NCBI RefSeq assembly: GCF_000428045.1 | Contig: NZ_ATZE01000011.1 | Location: forward strand, 77,170-141,169 | DNA length: 64,000 bases | Source of the DNA: Sedimenticola selenatireducens DSM 17993 | Lineage (GTDB): Bacteria > Pseudomonadota > Gammaproteobacteria > Chromatiales > Chromatiaceae | Direction: 5' to 3' | Made by a program: the position numbers and the translations under genes | In this document: positions 29,574 through 38,204 of the stretch, one piece after another | Numbering within the stretch: the stretch's first letter is position 1 | Layout of the letters: each line of letters begins with the position of its first letter | The notes under the pieces: generated by a model | Told to the model about the DNA's origin: nothing | What the model saw: only the letters and a program-made list of their open reading frames with translations | Databases searched by the model: none

Positions 29574-30758
29574 ATGTCCAACGCTTTGATGGCCACATAT
29601 AACAGGCTTCCCGTGAGTTTTGAACGGGGTGATGGGGTTTGGCTCTGGGACACCGAGGGGAAACGCTATCTGGACGCCCTTTCCGGCATCGCCGTATGCG
29701 GTCTCGGGCATGCCCATCCCGCCATCCAGAAGGCCATCTGCGATCAGGCCGGCACACTGTTACACACGTCCAACCTTTACCAGATCCCGCTACAGGAGAA
29801 ACTGGGTGAAAAACTGACCGCCCTTGCGGGCATGCAGCAGGTGTTTTTTGCCAACTCCGGCGCCGAAGCCAACGAGGCAGCGATCAAGATCGCCCGCTTC
29901 TACGGCAATCAGAAGGGGATTCAGAACCCGGCCATCGTGGTCATGGAAAAAAGCTTCCATGGTCGCACCCTGGCCACCCTGACCGCTACCGGCAATCGCA
30001 AGGTGCAGGCCGGCTTTGAGCCACTGGTTCAGGGCTTCGTGCGCATCCCGTTTGGTGATATTGACAGCCTGAAAAATGTCGCGGAGAACAGCCCGAACGT
30101 GGTCGCCGTACTGGTGGAACCGGTGCAGGGCGAGGGCGGCATCAATATCCCCGCCGATGACTACCTGCCCCAGATCCGCCAGATATGCAATGAGCACGAA
30201 TGGCTGATGATGCTGGACGAGATCCAGACCGGTATCGGCCGCAGCGGCAAATTCTTTTCTCATCAGCATCAGGGGATCGTGCCCGACGTCATGACCCTGG
30301 CCAAGGCGCTTGGAAACGGTATGCCGATCGGTGCCTGCCTGGTGAACGGCCGGGCCGCCAACCTCCTGGGACCGGGCAACCACGGCACCACCTTTGGCGG
30401 TAGCCCGCTGGCCTGTCGGGTTGGACTGGCAGTGGTCGAGACGGTCGAGCAGTTCAATCTTACCGCCCGGGCCGAAGTACTGGGGGCAAAGCTGCTGGCC
30501 GACTTTGCCGATGCCCTGACGGATGTTGCCGGCGTGGAGGAGATCCGCGGGCAGGGCCTGTTGATCGGTATCGAACTGGAGCGCCCCTGCGGCGAACTGG
30601 TCAAACAAGCCCTGGAGCAGGGCCTGCTGATCAATGTCACCGCGGACACCGTCATCCGCTTGCTGCCACCACTGATCATGAGTGACAAAGAGGCTGCCAA
30701 ACTGGTGCAAACCCTCTCCACCCTGATCCGGGATTTCCTGACTGAGCAGAGCGATTGA
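29574..30758 (+). CDS. argD: Acetylornithine aminotransferase ArgD
   Basis: PLP-dependent class III aminotransferase making N-acetylornithine from the semialdehyde; many homologues also act in lysine synthesis. I chose the ATG at 29574 (394 residues, MSNALMATYNRLP) because AAGGA lies eight bases upstream; the frame from 29550 adds eight unlikely residues. Landmarks are NSGAEANEAAIK, SFHGRTLATL, LDEIQTGIGRSG and the PLP lysine in TLAKALGNGMPIGA. argF follows after 29 bases, forming an arginine pair. Confidence 0.95.
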   Translation: MSNALMATYNRLPVSFERGDGVWLWDTEGKRYLDALSGIAVCGLGHAHPAIQKAICDQAGTLLHTSNLYQIPLQEKLGEKLTALAGMQQVFFANSGAEANEAAIKIARFYGNQKGIQNPAIVVMEKSFHGRTLATLTATGNRKVQAGFEPLVQGFVRIPFGDIDSLKNVAENSPNVVAVLVEPVQGEGGINIPADDYLPQIRQICNEHEWLMMLDEIQTGIGRSGKFFSHQHQGIVPDVMTLAKALGNGMPIGACLVNGRAANLLGPGNHGTTFGGSPLACRVGLAVVETVEQFNLTARAEVLGAKLLADFADALTDVAGVEEIRGQGLLIGIELERPCGELVKQALEQGLLINVTADTVIRLLPPLIMSDKEAAKLVQTLSTLIRDFLTEQSD

Positions 30759-30787
30759 GGCGTAACACCTGCGCAAGGTAGACGATT

Positions 30788-31711
30788 ATGACAGCCCAAG
30801 CCAATAAACCCGTCAGACATTTTCTGTCGCTGCTGGATCTCTCGCCCGATGAGCTGCGCGCACTGGTGCGCCGGGCCACCGAGCTTAAACGGATTCTGCG
30901 CGCCGGCGAGTTGCACGAGCCGCTGAAAAACCAGACTCTGGGGATGATTTTCGAGAAATCCTCGACCCGTACCCGGATCTCCTTCGAGGCGGGCATTACC
31001 CAGCTCGGCGGGCATGCCCTGTTTCTGTCGTCACGGGATACCCAACTGGGACGCGGTGAACCAATCGAGGACAGCGCCCGGGTGATCTCCCGCATGGTGG
31101 ACTGTGTCATGATCCGCACCTTCGAGCACGACAAGGTGGAGCTGTTTGCGGCCCACTCCCGGGTGCCGGTGATCAACGCCCTGACCGACCTGCTGCATCC
31201 TTGTCAGTTGCTGGCCGACATGCAGACTTATTTCGAACATCGCGGCGACATCGCCGGCAAGTCCGTCGTCTGGGTAGGAGACGGCAACAACATGTGCCAC
31301 TCCTACATCAACGCCGCCCGACAGTTTGATTTCAAGCTGAATATCGCTTGTCCCGAAGGGCATGAACCTGACCCGGAGATTCTGCAGGCGGCGGGAGACC
31401 GCTGCCAGGTGATCCGCAACCCGATGGACGCGGCCAGCGGCGCAGATCTGGTGGTAACGGACGTGTGGGCCAGCATGGGCCAGGAAGAGGAGCAAAGACA
31501 GCGCGAAATCACCTTCGCCAATTACCAGGTGAACGACCAGCTGATGGCACAGGCCCAGCCGGATGCACTGTTCATGCACTGCCTGCCAGCGCATCGGGGC
31601 GAAGAGGTGACCGCCTCAGTGATCGACCGCGCGGACAGCGTGGTCTGGGACGAGGCGGAAAACCGCATGCACTCCCAGAAGGCCCTGCTGGAGATGCTGC
31701 TCAGTCGCTGA
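30788..31711 (+). CDS. argF: Ornithine carbamoyltransferase ArgF
   Basis: Joins carbamoyl phosphate and ornithine to give citrulline. The 307-residue protein has the carbamoyl-phosphate loop STRTR at residues 59-63, HPCQ near 135, the DGNNMCHS ornithine-binding segment, and the [11 protein letters not shown] motif near the C-terminus. AAGG precedes the start. It forms a two-gene group with argD; no ARG-box operator was recognised upstream. Confidence 0.96.
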   Translation: MTAQANKPVRHFLSLLDLSPDELRALVRRATELKRILRAGELHEPLKNQTLGMIFEKSSTRTRISFEAGITQLGGHALFLSSRDTQLGRGEPIEDSARVISRMVDCVMIRTFEHDKVELFAAHSRVPVINALTDLLHPCQLLADMQTYFEHRGDIAGKSVVWVGDGNNMCHSYINAARQFDFKLNIACPEGHEPDPEILQAAGDRCQVIRNPMDAASGADLVVTDVWASMGQEEEQRQREITFANYQVNDQLMAQAQPDALFMHCLPAHRGEEVTASVIDRADSVVWDEAENRMHSQKALLEMLLSR

Positions 31712-31748
31712 TCTGATCATAGGGGGTGTGCCGCGCGCGATACCCCGG

Positions 31749-31958
31749 CTAACCTTCCAGCCGGAACCCCACCTTGATTACCACCTGCCAGTGGGCGACC
31801 TTGCCGTCCACCACATGGCCGCGCGTCTCCACCACCTCGAACCAGTCCATGTTACGTATGCTTTTGGCCGCGTGCTCCAGGGCATTTTCAACCGCCTTGT
31901 CGGAACTCTCGCTGGATGTACCCACCAGCTCGACTTTCTTGTAGATATGTGAACCCAT
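31749..31958 (-). CDS. Dodecin (flavin-storage protein family)
   Basis: Dodecins assemble into hollow dodecamers that bind flavins (sometimes CoA) and buffer free flavin. The 69-residue product matches the small single-domain family: KKVELVGTSSESSDKAVENAL at the N-terminus, a tryptophan in DWFEVVETRG where dodecins stack the flavin, and the strand AHWQVVIKVGFRLE. An AAGGAG ribosome-binding site is well placed. It is a single gene, convergent with argF and divergent from the metallo-hydrolase. Confidence 0.92.
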   Translation of the reverse strand: MGSHIYKKVELVGTSSESSDKAVENALEHAAKSIRNMDWFEVVETRGHVVDGKVAHWQVVIKVGFRLEG

Positions 31959-32177
31959 GCCGAATCTCCTTAAAGTGTTTCTTTAACTACTATAGCCAAA
32001 GGATACGGAAACAAACTGATTCCCGCATGCCTTGAAAATCCATCCAATAATAAAAACTGCTCAGTAACCCCAATAGCGTTTATACACAAAAATTACCGGG
32101 TCAATAGCACCTTGCCCGACCCGGCCATACATGGCAAAGTCCACCGCCTGACGTAAGGCAACCCGTGAGCTGAAATC

Positions 32178-33128
32178 GTGAAACTCTCCTATCAAGACCT
32201 GGGACAGGGCATTTTCTGCATCGACACCTTCTATTATCGCCCCAATCTGGATGGCTGTTATCTGATCCAGCAGGGTGACGAGGCGGCATTGATCGACACC
32301 GGCACTTCACACGTCGCACCGGCGGTGATGGAACTGCTCGACCTGCGTGGCATCCGTCCCGAACAGGTGAAGTACGTCATCCCCACCCACGTTCACCTGG
32401 ACCACGCCGGCGGAACCGGACAGCTGATGGCCCTGTTACCCAATGCGCAGATGATTATCCACCCCATGGGCGCCCGCCACATGAACCATCCGGAAAAGAT
32501 CATCGCCGGCACCATCGCCGTCTACGGCGAGGAGGTATTCAAGGAGCGCTACGGTACCATCCTGCCGGTGCCGGAAGAACGCACCATTGAGGCGGAGGAT
32601 GGTTTCGAGGTCTCCCTTGCCGGGCGCAAGCTGCGCTGCATTCACACCCTGGGGCATGCGCGGCACCATTTTTGCGTCTGGGACGAGCAGAGCCGTGGCC
32701 TGTTCACCGGCGACACCTTCGGCATCTCCTACCGGGAGCTGGATACCGACCAGGGCCCCTTCATGTTCCTCCCCTCGACTCCCATCGACTTTGACCCGGA
32801 GGCGTGGCACGACTCACTGAACCGACTCACCCATCTCAATCCGACGCAACTGTTTCTGACCCATTTCTGCCGGGTGGACCAGCCCGCGCTGCGGGCGGTG
32901 GCGCTGCATGAAGAGATTGACGACTATGTCGCCATCGCGCTCAATGCCGGCGGCGAGCAGCGGGAACAACAGATTCGTGAAGGGTTGACGCACTACTATC
33001 GTGACCGACTCAGGCAGCATGGATCGCAGCTGAGTGATGTCGAGATCGACGAAGTCCTCGGCATGGACATCGCCCTCTGCGCCCAGGGCCTTGAGGTCTG
33101 GCTGAAACGCCGGGAAAAGCAGCAGTAA
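32178..33128 (+). CDS. Metallo-beta-lactamase-fold hydrolase
   Basis: Predicted cytoplasmic di-metal hydrolase of unknown substrate. The 316-residue product starts at a GTG (an in-frame TGA lies four codons upstream). The metal site is clear: THVHLDHAGG gives His71, His73, Asp75 and His76, then HTLGHARHH and FTGDTFG further on. The C-terminal 100 residues form a helical extension beyond the catalytic domain. A small unknown gene follows after seven bases, probably cotranscribed. Confidence 0.85.
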   Translation: MKLSYQDLGQGIFCIDTFYYRPNLDGCYLIQQGDEAALIDTGTSHVAPAVMELLDLRGIRPEQVKYVIPTHVHLDHAGGTGQLMALLPNAQMIIHPMGARHMNHPEKIIAGTIAVYGEEVFKERYGTILPVPEERTIEAEDGFEVSLAGRKLRCIHTLGHARHHFCVWDEQSRGLFTGDTFGISYRELDTDQGPFMFLPSTPIDFDPEAWHDSLNRLTHLNPTQLFLTHFCRVDQPALRAVALHEEIDDYVAIALNAGGEQREQQIREGLTHYYRDRLRQHGSQLSDVEIDEVLGMDIALCAQGLEVWLKRREKQQ

Positions 33129-33135
33129 GTCCGGC

Positions 33136-33507
33136 ATGGAGTTTTACCGGCAACTCAAGAGTGAACTCGGGACGACCCGGCTGCAGGATCTGATTGTTCT
33201 GGATCGACTGCCGCAGCTATGCGCCTCGATCGACACCCTGCTGGAACAGCAGGGAGAGCAGGGGCGGATCTATTGCGTCTGGGGCACCTTCACGGTGAAC
33301 CGTGAGGAGATCCGGGATGGCGTTCGCTTCACGCTGCCCGGGTGCCCCAACGCGCTGGCATGGACCATCACCGCGGAACCGGAAAACATCACCATCCACT
33401 GCACCATCAACCGCAGCGAACACGACCCCGACTTTGTGGCATCGATCGATCAGTTTGTGGAAGATTGGCGCATCGGCCTGTCAAAGGCACTCAACCCGGA
33501 CAACTGA
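33136..33507 (+). CDS. Uncharacterised small protein downstream of metallo-hydrolase
   Basis: 123 residues, no recognised domain. It appears soluble, acidic, with an N-terminal helical part (about 1-45) and a strand-rich middle (IYCVWGTFTVNREEIRDGVRF, ALAWTITAEPENITIHCTI). No membrane segment or signal peptide. It begins seven bases after the metallo-hydrolase stop, so the two are likely cotranscribed, and it ends three bases before the stop of the convergent ParS-like gene. Codon use looks like its neighbours, supporting a real gene. Confidence 0.7.
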   Translation: MEFYRQLKSELGTTRLQDLIVLDRLPQLCASIDTLLEQQGEQGRIYCVWGTFTVNREEIRDGVRFTLPGCPNALAWTITAEPENITIHCTINRSEHDPDFVASIDQFVEDWRIGLSKALNPDN

Positions 33508-33510
33508 CAG

Positions 33511-33909
33511 TCACGAGGGCCGGGTGCTGTTCTGTTCCCAGCAGAAGGTGCAATCCAGCTCCGCCAGTACCTGCTCCAGACCGCCCTCACCCTGCTCCAG
33601 GATCAGTGACAGCGGCGCCCGACCAAGGCGACGGTGGGTCTGGCGCAGCCAGCGCCCACCCATGGTGGGATTGGTGGGATAACTGGTGTGCAGCGCCTGG
33701 GCGATGCGTCGCACATAGGCGGCACGGCGCTGAATCTCCGGATCATCGGGAAACGCCTCACTCTGTCCCAACCGGTTGAGTTTTCTTAACCGGGTCTCCG
33801 GCAGACCCAGGACAAAACAGACCTGCTCGACACCCAATCGCCAGACCCGCAGGACCTCCATGGTCTCTTGTGTTTTGTATATCGCTTGATTCATGGATAC
33901 CGCACTCAT
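33511..33909 (-). CDS. MbcA/ParS/Xre-type antitoxin-like protein (orphan)
   Basis: 132 residues. The C-terminal half (about residues 75-125, GGRWLRQTHRRLGRAPLSLIL) resembles the MbcA/ParS toxin-binding domain that partners RES-type NAD-depleting toxins. The N-terminal part holds a helix-turn-helix-like stretch (LGVEQVCFVLGLPETRLRKL). GGGAGG lies eight bases before the ATG. No RES toxin gene is adjacent, so it may be an orphan antitoxin or a regulator. An inverted repeat upstream (33948-33962) could be its operator. Confidence 0.75.
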   Translation of the reverse strand: MSAVSMNQAIYKTQETMEVLRVWRLGVEQVCFVLGLPETRLRKLNRLGQSEAFPDDPEIQRRAAYVRRIAQALHTSYPTNPTMGGRWLRQTHRRLGRAPLSLILEQGEGGLEQVLAELDCTFCWEQNSTRPS

Positions 33910-33947
33910 GAAACATGCCTCCCGTTACTTTAATTTCATAGTTATTT

Positions 33948-33962
33948 ACTAGGTTTTCTAGT
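33948..33962. promoter_or_regulatory. Inverted repeat ACTAG-N5-CTAGT
   Basis: A perfect 5-base inverted repeat with a 5-base spacer lies about 40 bases upstream of the ParS-like gene, in an AT-rich gap. Its position suits an autoregulatory operator, but the repeat is short and could be chance. Confidence 0.3.
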
Positions 33963-33987
33963 CTAGCACTTTTAGAATGGATTTACC

Positions 33988-34425
33988 TTAGCCAAATAGC
34001 TGCCGCCACCAGCGCTTGCGATTGTTCGGCAGGACACGGGTCGAAGGGAGATCACAGGGAGGGATTTTACTCAATACCCAACCCGGCAACGGCGGGTTGT
34101 CACTGTAGCCGCAGGAGACGCCCAGATTGTGCGGATCATAAATCTTGATAAAGGTCGGCTGCTGCAGATTATCGGCATAGACAATTCCGCAGTAATCTTC
34201 ATCGTGTTCCCGGTGCAGGAACCGGTCCATCTCATCGATAAAACGCAGCAGCTCCTCCGGGGTTGCGGGAACTTCCGGTGGAGACTCGCCCACTGCATAG
34301 ATAAACCAGTCAGCGCCACTGTCCGTGCGCAACAGATCCCAGAGCGCATCCAGCTGCGGCCAGCGCAGCGCCGAGGTGAAGCTTCCGCGAAAGGCGGACA
34401 TGAATTCGCTATCTTCTACAGTCAT
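33988..34425 (-). CDS. Conserved hypothetical protein
   Basis: 145 residues from the ATG at 34425 ([14 protein letters not shown]); ATG at 34401 or a TTG at 34494 are other options. No membrane segment or known motif. The middle and end ([47 protein letters not shown]) look like a compact conserved domain, and I recall similar uncharacterised proteins in related gammaproteobacteria, though I cannot verify this here. It precedes the ParS-like gene by 78 bases on the same strand and is divergent from purC. Confidence 0.7.
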   Translation of the reverse strand: MTVEDSEFMSAFRGSFTSALRWPQLDALWDLLRTDSGADWFIYAVGESPPEVPATPEELLRFIDEMDRFLHREHDEDYCGIVYADNLQQPTFIKIYDPHNLGVSCGYSDNPPLPGWVLSKIPPCDLPSTRVLPNNRKRWWRQLFG

Positions 34426-34532
34426 AGTACCCAGGTTCCCGCTTCCGTCAGCACTGCTGCAGTCTCCCACAGCAATCGGACAATTTGTAATCAAAATGTA
34501 TTAAGGGATTATAAAGAGCCGCAGGTTCAGGG

Positions 34533-34538
34533 TATAAT
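34533..34538 (+). promoter_or_regulatory. Candidate purC -10 box
   Basis: A perfect TATAAT sits 35 bases before the purC start. The best -35 at 18 bases upstream is TTATAA, a weak match. Because the purC leader is short, this is the most likely promoter. Confidence 0.5.
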
Positions 34539-34572
34539 CGCTCCCCCTTTTCAGTCACCAAGTTTCACTACT

Positions 34573-35466
34573 ATGAGCCAAGCTGACGCACTGTTTGAGA
34601 CCGATCTGCCCCACCTGAAGCTGCTGAACCGCGGCAAGGTGAGGGATATTTTTGATATCGACGAGGGGCACATGCTGATCGTCGCCAGCGACCGCTTGTC
34701 GGCCTTCGATGTGGTGCTGCCACAACCGATCCCCGGCAAGGGCGAGGTGCTGACCCGGGTAGCCAACTTCTGGTTCGAGCGCACCCGCTCCATACTGCCC
34801 AATCACCTGTCTGATCTGCCGTTGGAGCAGGTGGTACCGGACCCCGCCCAGCGGGCCATGCTGGGTGACCGGGCCATCGTGGTACGCAAGCTGAAACCCC
34901 TGCCGGTGGAAGCGATTGTGCGCGGCTATATCATCGGTTCAGGCTGGAAGGATTATCAGAAAACCGGCGAAGTTTGCGGTATCCGCCTGCCGGAGGGACT
35001 GCGCCAGGCCGACAAGTTGCCGGAACCGATCTTTACCCCTTCGTCCAAGGCCGAAGTGGGCGATCATGATGAGAACATCAGCTTCGACCAGATGGTGGAG
35101 CTGATTGGCGAAGAGATGGCCAATCGGGTGCGCGAGGCGAGCCTGCGCATTTACAGCGAGTGCGCCGACTACGCGCTGCAGAAAGGCATTATCATCGCCG
35201 ACACCAAATTCGAATTCGGCCTGGATGACCAGGGCCAGCTTTATCTGATCGATGAGGTGCTGACCCCCGACTCCTCCCGTTTCTGGCCAGCCGACCAGTA
35301 CCAGCCAGGCATCAGCCCGCCGAGTTTCGACAAGCAGTTTGTACGCGATTACCTGGAGACACTGGACTGGGACAAAACCCCGCCGGGACCGGTACTGCCG
35401 GACGAGGTAATCAGCAGGACTGCCGAAAAATACCGCGAGGCCGAAAGCATCCTGACTGGCCGTTGA
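34573..35466 (+). CDS. purC: Phosphoribosylaminoimidazole-succinocarboxamide synthase PurC
   Basis: SAICAR synthetase, joining aspartate to CAIR in purine synthesis. I chose the ATG at 34573 (297 residues, [13 protein letters not shown]); the open frame upstream is not conserved. It has [34 protein letters not shown] and DTKFEFGLD motifs. At about 297 residues it is the long form of the enzyme rather than the 237-residue E. coli form. No strong ribosome-binding site is visible. Confidence 0.96.
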   Translation: MSQADALFETDLPHLKLLNRGKVRDIFDIDEGHMLIVASDRLSAFDVVLPQPIPGKGEVLTRVANFWFERTRSILPNHLSDLPLEQVVPDPAQRAMLGDRAIVVRKLKPLPVEAIVRGYIIGSGWKDYQKTGEVCGIRLPEGLRQADKLPEPIFTPSSKAEVGDHDENISFDQMVELIGEEMANRVREASLRIYSECADYALQKGIIIADTKFEFGLDDQGQLYLIDEVLTPDSSRFWPADQYQPGISPPSFDKQFVRDYLETLDWDKTPPGPVLPDEVISRTAEKYREAESILTGR

Positions 35467-35484
35467 TCCCTGGGTCAGAACCAC

Positions 35485-35520
35485 GCAGGGTGGGTACGCC
35501 TACCGGCTTATCCACCCCGC
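35485..35520. repeat. REP-like GGGTGG/CCACCC hairpin
   Basis: GGGTGG and CCACCC enclose an 18-base spacer just after purC. The left flank GCAGGGTGGGTAC resembles the GTAGGGTGGGCAC start of the element at 47532-47566, suggesting a shared dispersed repeat family. Confidence 0.45.
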
Positions 35521-35569
35521 GAAATCGAATGGAGTGACACCGGCCCACATTCACCGGGTGATTTGAACC

Positions 35570-35827
35570 ATGAAAAAGCGACAGACACGCATCACCCTCT
35601 ACAGCAGCCGCAACTGCAGCCACTGCCGGCGCGCCAAGGCATATCTGCAGGAGCACCATATCCCTTTTACAGAGCAGGACGTGGAGCGTAACCGACGCGC
35701 CCAGCTCGACTTCATGCGCGCCGGCGGGCGCGGCGTGCCGCTGATCACGGTCGGCGAACAACAGATCCAGGGCTTCGAACCGCGCCAGCTGCAGCGGGCG
35801 CTGCGCCAGGCGGGATTCGATGTCTGA
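35570..35827 (+). CDS. Glutaredoxin-like protein
   Basis: 85-residue thioredoxin-fold protein. The N-terminal strand ITLYSSRNC leads to a dithiol CSHC motif (Cys16, Cys19), and RGVPLITV provides the cis-proline loop; the rest fits the glutaredoxin fold (GFEPRQLQRAL at the end). It probably reduces disulfides in the cytoplasm using glutathione or a partner. Its stop overlaps the srkA start by eight bases, so the two are translationally coupled. Confidence 0.88.
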   Translation: MKKRQTRITLYSSRNCSHCRRAKAYLQEHHIPFTEQDVERNRRAQLDFMRAGGRGVPLITVGEQQIQGFEPRQLQRALRQAGFDV

Positions 35828-36809
35828 GGCGCAAACACCCTACGCCGACCTGACACCCGAAACCATCCTCTGCGCACTGGAATCCGTCGGCTATCAGCCG
35901 AGCGGGGGCATGCTGGCGCTGAACAGTTACGAAAACCGGGTCTATCAGATCGGCATGGACGAGGCACCGCCCCTGGTGGCCAAATTCTATCGGCCAGAGC
36001 GTTGGAGTGATGCCAGCATCCAGGAGGAGCATAACTTCACCCTGGCACTGGCCGCCGATGAGATCCCGGTGGTAGCACCCCTGACGGATGCCCAGGGCAA
36101 CACCCTGCACCGCTTCCAGGGTTACCGTTTTGCCCTGTTCCCCCGTCGTGGCGGGCGCTGGCCGGAGCTGGAAAACCCCGACAACCTGGAGTGGATCGGC
36201 CGCTTCATCGCCCGCATCCACCTGCTCGGCGCGGCCCAGCCGTTCAAGCATCGCCCCATCATCGACCCGGACCAGATGGGCCGGGCATCTGCTGACTACC
36301 TGTTGGCCGAGGGCTGTATACCACTCGAGCTGGAATCGGGCTACCGGCGAATCACCGAAGCGCTGCAGCAGCGCATCGACGAGGCGTTTGCCGCCACCCG
36401 GGATTGCCGGGTGATCCGCCTGCATGGTGACTGCCATCCGGGCAACATTCTCTGGACCGAGCAGGGTCCGCACTTCGTGGACATGGATGACTGCCGCAGT
36501 GGCCCGGCGATTCAGGACCTGTGGATGCTGTTGTCCGGTGACCGCCAGGAGATGGCGCTGCAATTAAGTTATATCCGCGAGGGCTATGAAACCTTCCGGG
36601 AACTGGATGGACGGGAGGTCGCACTGATCGAACCACTGCGCACCCTGCGCATGATCCACTATGCCGCCTGGCTGGCACGACGCTGGTGCGATCCGGCCTT
36701 TCCCCAAGCCTTTCCCTGGTTTCATACCCATCAATACTGGCAAGCTCATCTGGGCGAGCTGGAGCAGCAGCTCAGGTTGCTGGATGAGCCGCCGCTGCCG
36801 CTCTATTAA
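35820..36809 (+). CDS. srkA: Stress response kinase SrkA (YihE family)
   Basis: Cytoplasmic Ser/Thr protein kinase of the APH/choline-kinase fold; in E. coli SrkA counters MazF-linked death after stress. The 329-residue product shows NSYENRVYQIG, the catalytic RLHGDCHPGNILW loop near residue 203 and the metal-binding HFVDMDDC. In E. coli srkA is next to dsbA; here the coupled partner is a glutaredoxin-like gene, again a thiol-redox protein. Confidence 0.93.
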   Translation: MSEAQTPYADLTPETILCALESVGYQPSGGMLALNSYENRVYQIGMDEAPPLVAKFYRPERWSDASIQEEHNFTLALAADEIPVVAPLTDAQGNTLHRFQGYRFALFPRRGGRWPELENPDNLEWIGRFIARIHLLGAAQPFKHRPIIDPDQMGRASADYLLAEGCIPLELESGYRRITEALQQRIDEAFAATRDCRVIRLHGDCHPGNILWTEQGPHFVDMDDCRSGPAIQDLWMLLSGDRQEMALQLSYIREGYETFRELDGREVALIEPLRTLRMIHYAAWLARRWCDPAFPQAFPWFHTHQYWQAHLGELEQQLRLLDEPPLPLY

Positions 36810-36918
36810 GACACACCGCTATGGCGCCCCGGATTTCGTCCGAATGGCTCAGCGTACCTGGCCGGGATTCCGGCAACGGTGCGATTCGCAAGCCAACCGG
36901 CACCGGATGACCAAGAAT

Positions 36919-36943
36919 CATAGGGCGGGCGGTGTGCCCTATG
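36919..36943. terminator. Inverted repeat between convergent srkA and CZB receptor
   Basis: CATAGGGC and GCCCTATG form a perfect 8-base stem with a 9-base loop in the gap between two convergent genes. No U-tract follows on either strand, so it may be a weak terminator, an mRNA 3' end stabiliser or a REP-like element. Confidence 0.4.
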
Positions 36944-36991
36944 CTTAGCAGCGCTGGAGGCGGGCCTGGATCGAGTCGCCGAATATGCAGA

Positions 36992-38098
36992 TTATCGCCC
37001 GTCCTGCTTGGCATCCGCCTCTACCCGGTCGAGCATTTCAAACACCTTCTGGCTGTTCTCCTCCATCACGTGAAACGCCTGCAACAGGGCCGGATAATCA
37101 CGCTGTTCCCCGCCCAGCAGTTCAAACACCCCTTTGGTTCCCTGATGAACTACCGAGTGAGGCTGCTCAATCTGCTTATAGTGATTTGAATGGGAGAAAT
37201 ACTCCTTGCCGTCCCCTTCGTAATACCACTTGCCCAGACGACAGTTGTGATGATCCACGAAATTAAAGGCCGGTTCGTTCATATTGACCGAGAGGTAGGT
37301 ATTGACCTTCCAGAGCACATGATCCAGCTTGGCCAGACTGAGAAAAACGTTGTCAGTCATCAGGGTGACATCATCAAAATAGGACTGCACCCCACTCCCC
37401 ATCTTGCCCAGATCCTGCTGAAAACCACTGACCGCCACCGTGACCTTGCCCACCTTCTCGATCACCTGTACCGATGCCTGGGAGACCGACTTGACGTTGT
37501 CCTGCATCGTCTGAATCACATCATTGATTTCGGTAATCGCCGCCTGGGTCTTGTCGGCCAGTCCACGTACTTCATCGGCAACCACGGCAAAGCCACGCCC
37601 CTGTTCACCGGCACGTGCCGCCTCAATAGCCGCATTGAGCGCCAGCAGGTTGGTCTGCTCGGCAATCCCCTTGATCAGGGCCAGAATAGAGCTGATCTCA
37701 CCGGCCCGGGAAGACATATCCGACACCGATTCACCAGACCGCTCTGACACCTCAGAAAGATTGCCAAGATCCGCGGTGATCTGCTGAATATGACTGGAAA
37801 GTGTCTTGAATTCCCGGTTGATTTCACCGAATCCGGCCAGTGAGTGTTTGGCGGCACCAACCGATCCTGCCAGGTTTCCCTGGATATCCACCAGCCCCAG
37901 TTTCAGGTTTTCATTCTCATAGCGCATCAGGCTATCCAGTTGCGCCTCCATACCAGCGCTAACCCGCAGGCGCTCCAGCTCTTCATTCCGAGCCGCCAGT
38001 TCAGCCCTGTATCGCTCCATCTCCTGGCAGAGTCGCTTGTTCTCCTCTTCCAGCTCAATCAACCGCCTCTTTTGTTCACCCATGCCAAACAGTGCCAT
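36992..38098 (-). CDS. Soluble methyl-accepting chemotaxis-type receptor with CZB domain
   Basis: 368 residues from the ATG at 38098, which has a strong AGGAGG six bases upstream. No membrane segment or periplasmic domain. Order: an N-terminal coiled coil (about 8-55), a receptor signalling domain with the hairpin-tip sequence [19 protein letters not shown], then a C-terminal CZB zinc-binding domain with histidine/cysteine landmarks ([34 protein letters not shown]). CZB domains sense zinc or hypochlorous acid through a Cys-zinc switch. It should act with a CheA/CheW array or a diguanylate cyclase system. Confidence 0.9.
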   Translation of the reverse strand: MALFGMGEQKRRLIELEEENKRLCQEMERYRAELAARNEELERLRVSAGMEAQLDSLMRYENENLKLGLVDIQGNLAGSVGAAKHSLAGFGEINREFKTLSSHIQQITADLGNLSEVSERSGESVSDMSSRAGEISSILALIKGIAEQTNLLALNAAIEAARAGEQGRGFAVVADEVRGLADKTQAAITEINDVIQTMQDNVKSVSQASVQVIEKVGKVTVAVSGFQQDLGKMGSGVQSYFDDVTLMTDNVFLSLAKLDHVLWKVNTYLSVNMNEPAFNFVDHHNCRLGKWYYEGDGKEYFSHSNHYKQIEQPHSVVHQGTKGVFELLGGEQRDYPALLQAFHVMEENSQKVFEMLDRVEADAKQDGR

Positions 38099-38204
38099 CA
38101 CTACCTCCTGCACAACCACTCTCTGTCCTGTTGTATTCCCCCATCCCTGTTAACTGCTATAGCGTCATCTGGCCGGTAATCTGTAGTTTGTTCCCGTAAC
38201 CTGA

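Noticed and set aside
28884-29757. Several frames of 66-200 codons over rnpB on both strands
   Set aside because: The region is RNase P RNA by conserved sequence and end pairing; the frames are accidental.
34129-34572. Long N-terminal extension of purC
   Set aside because: Extension crosses the divergent gene and the TATAAT at 34533; homologous start is at 34573.
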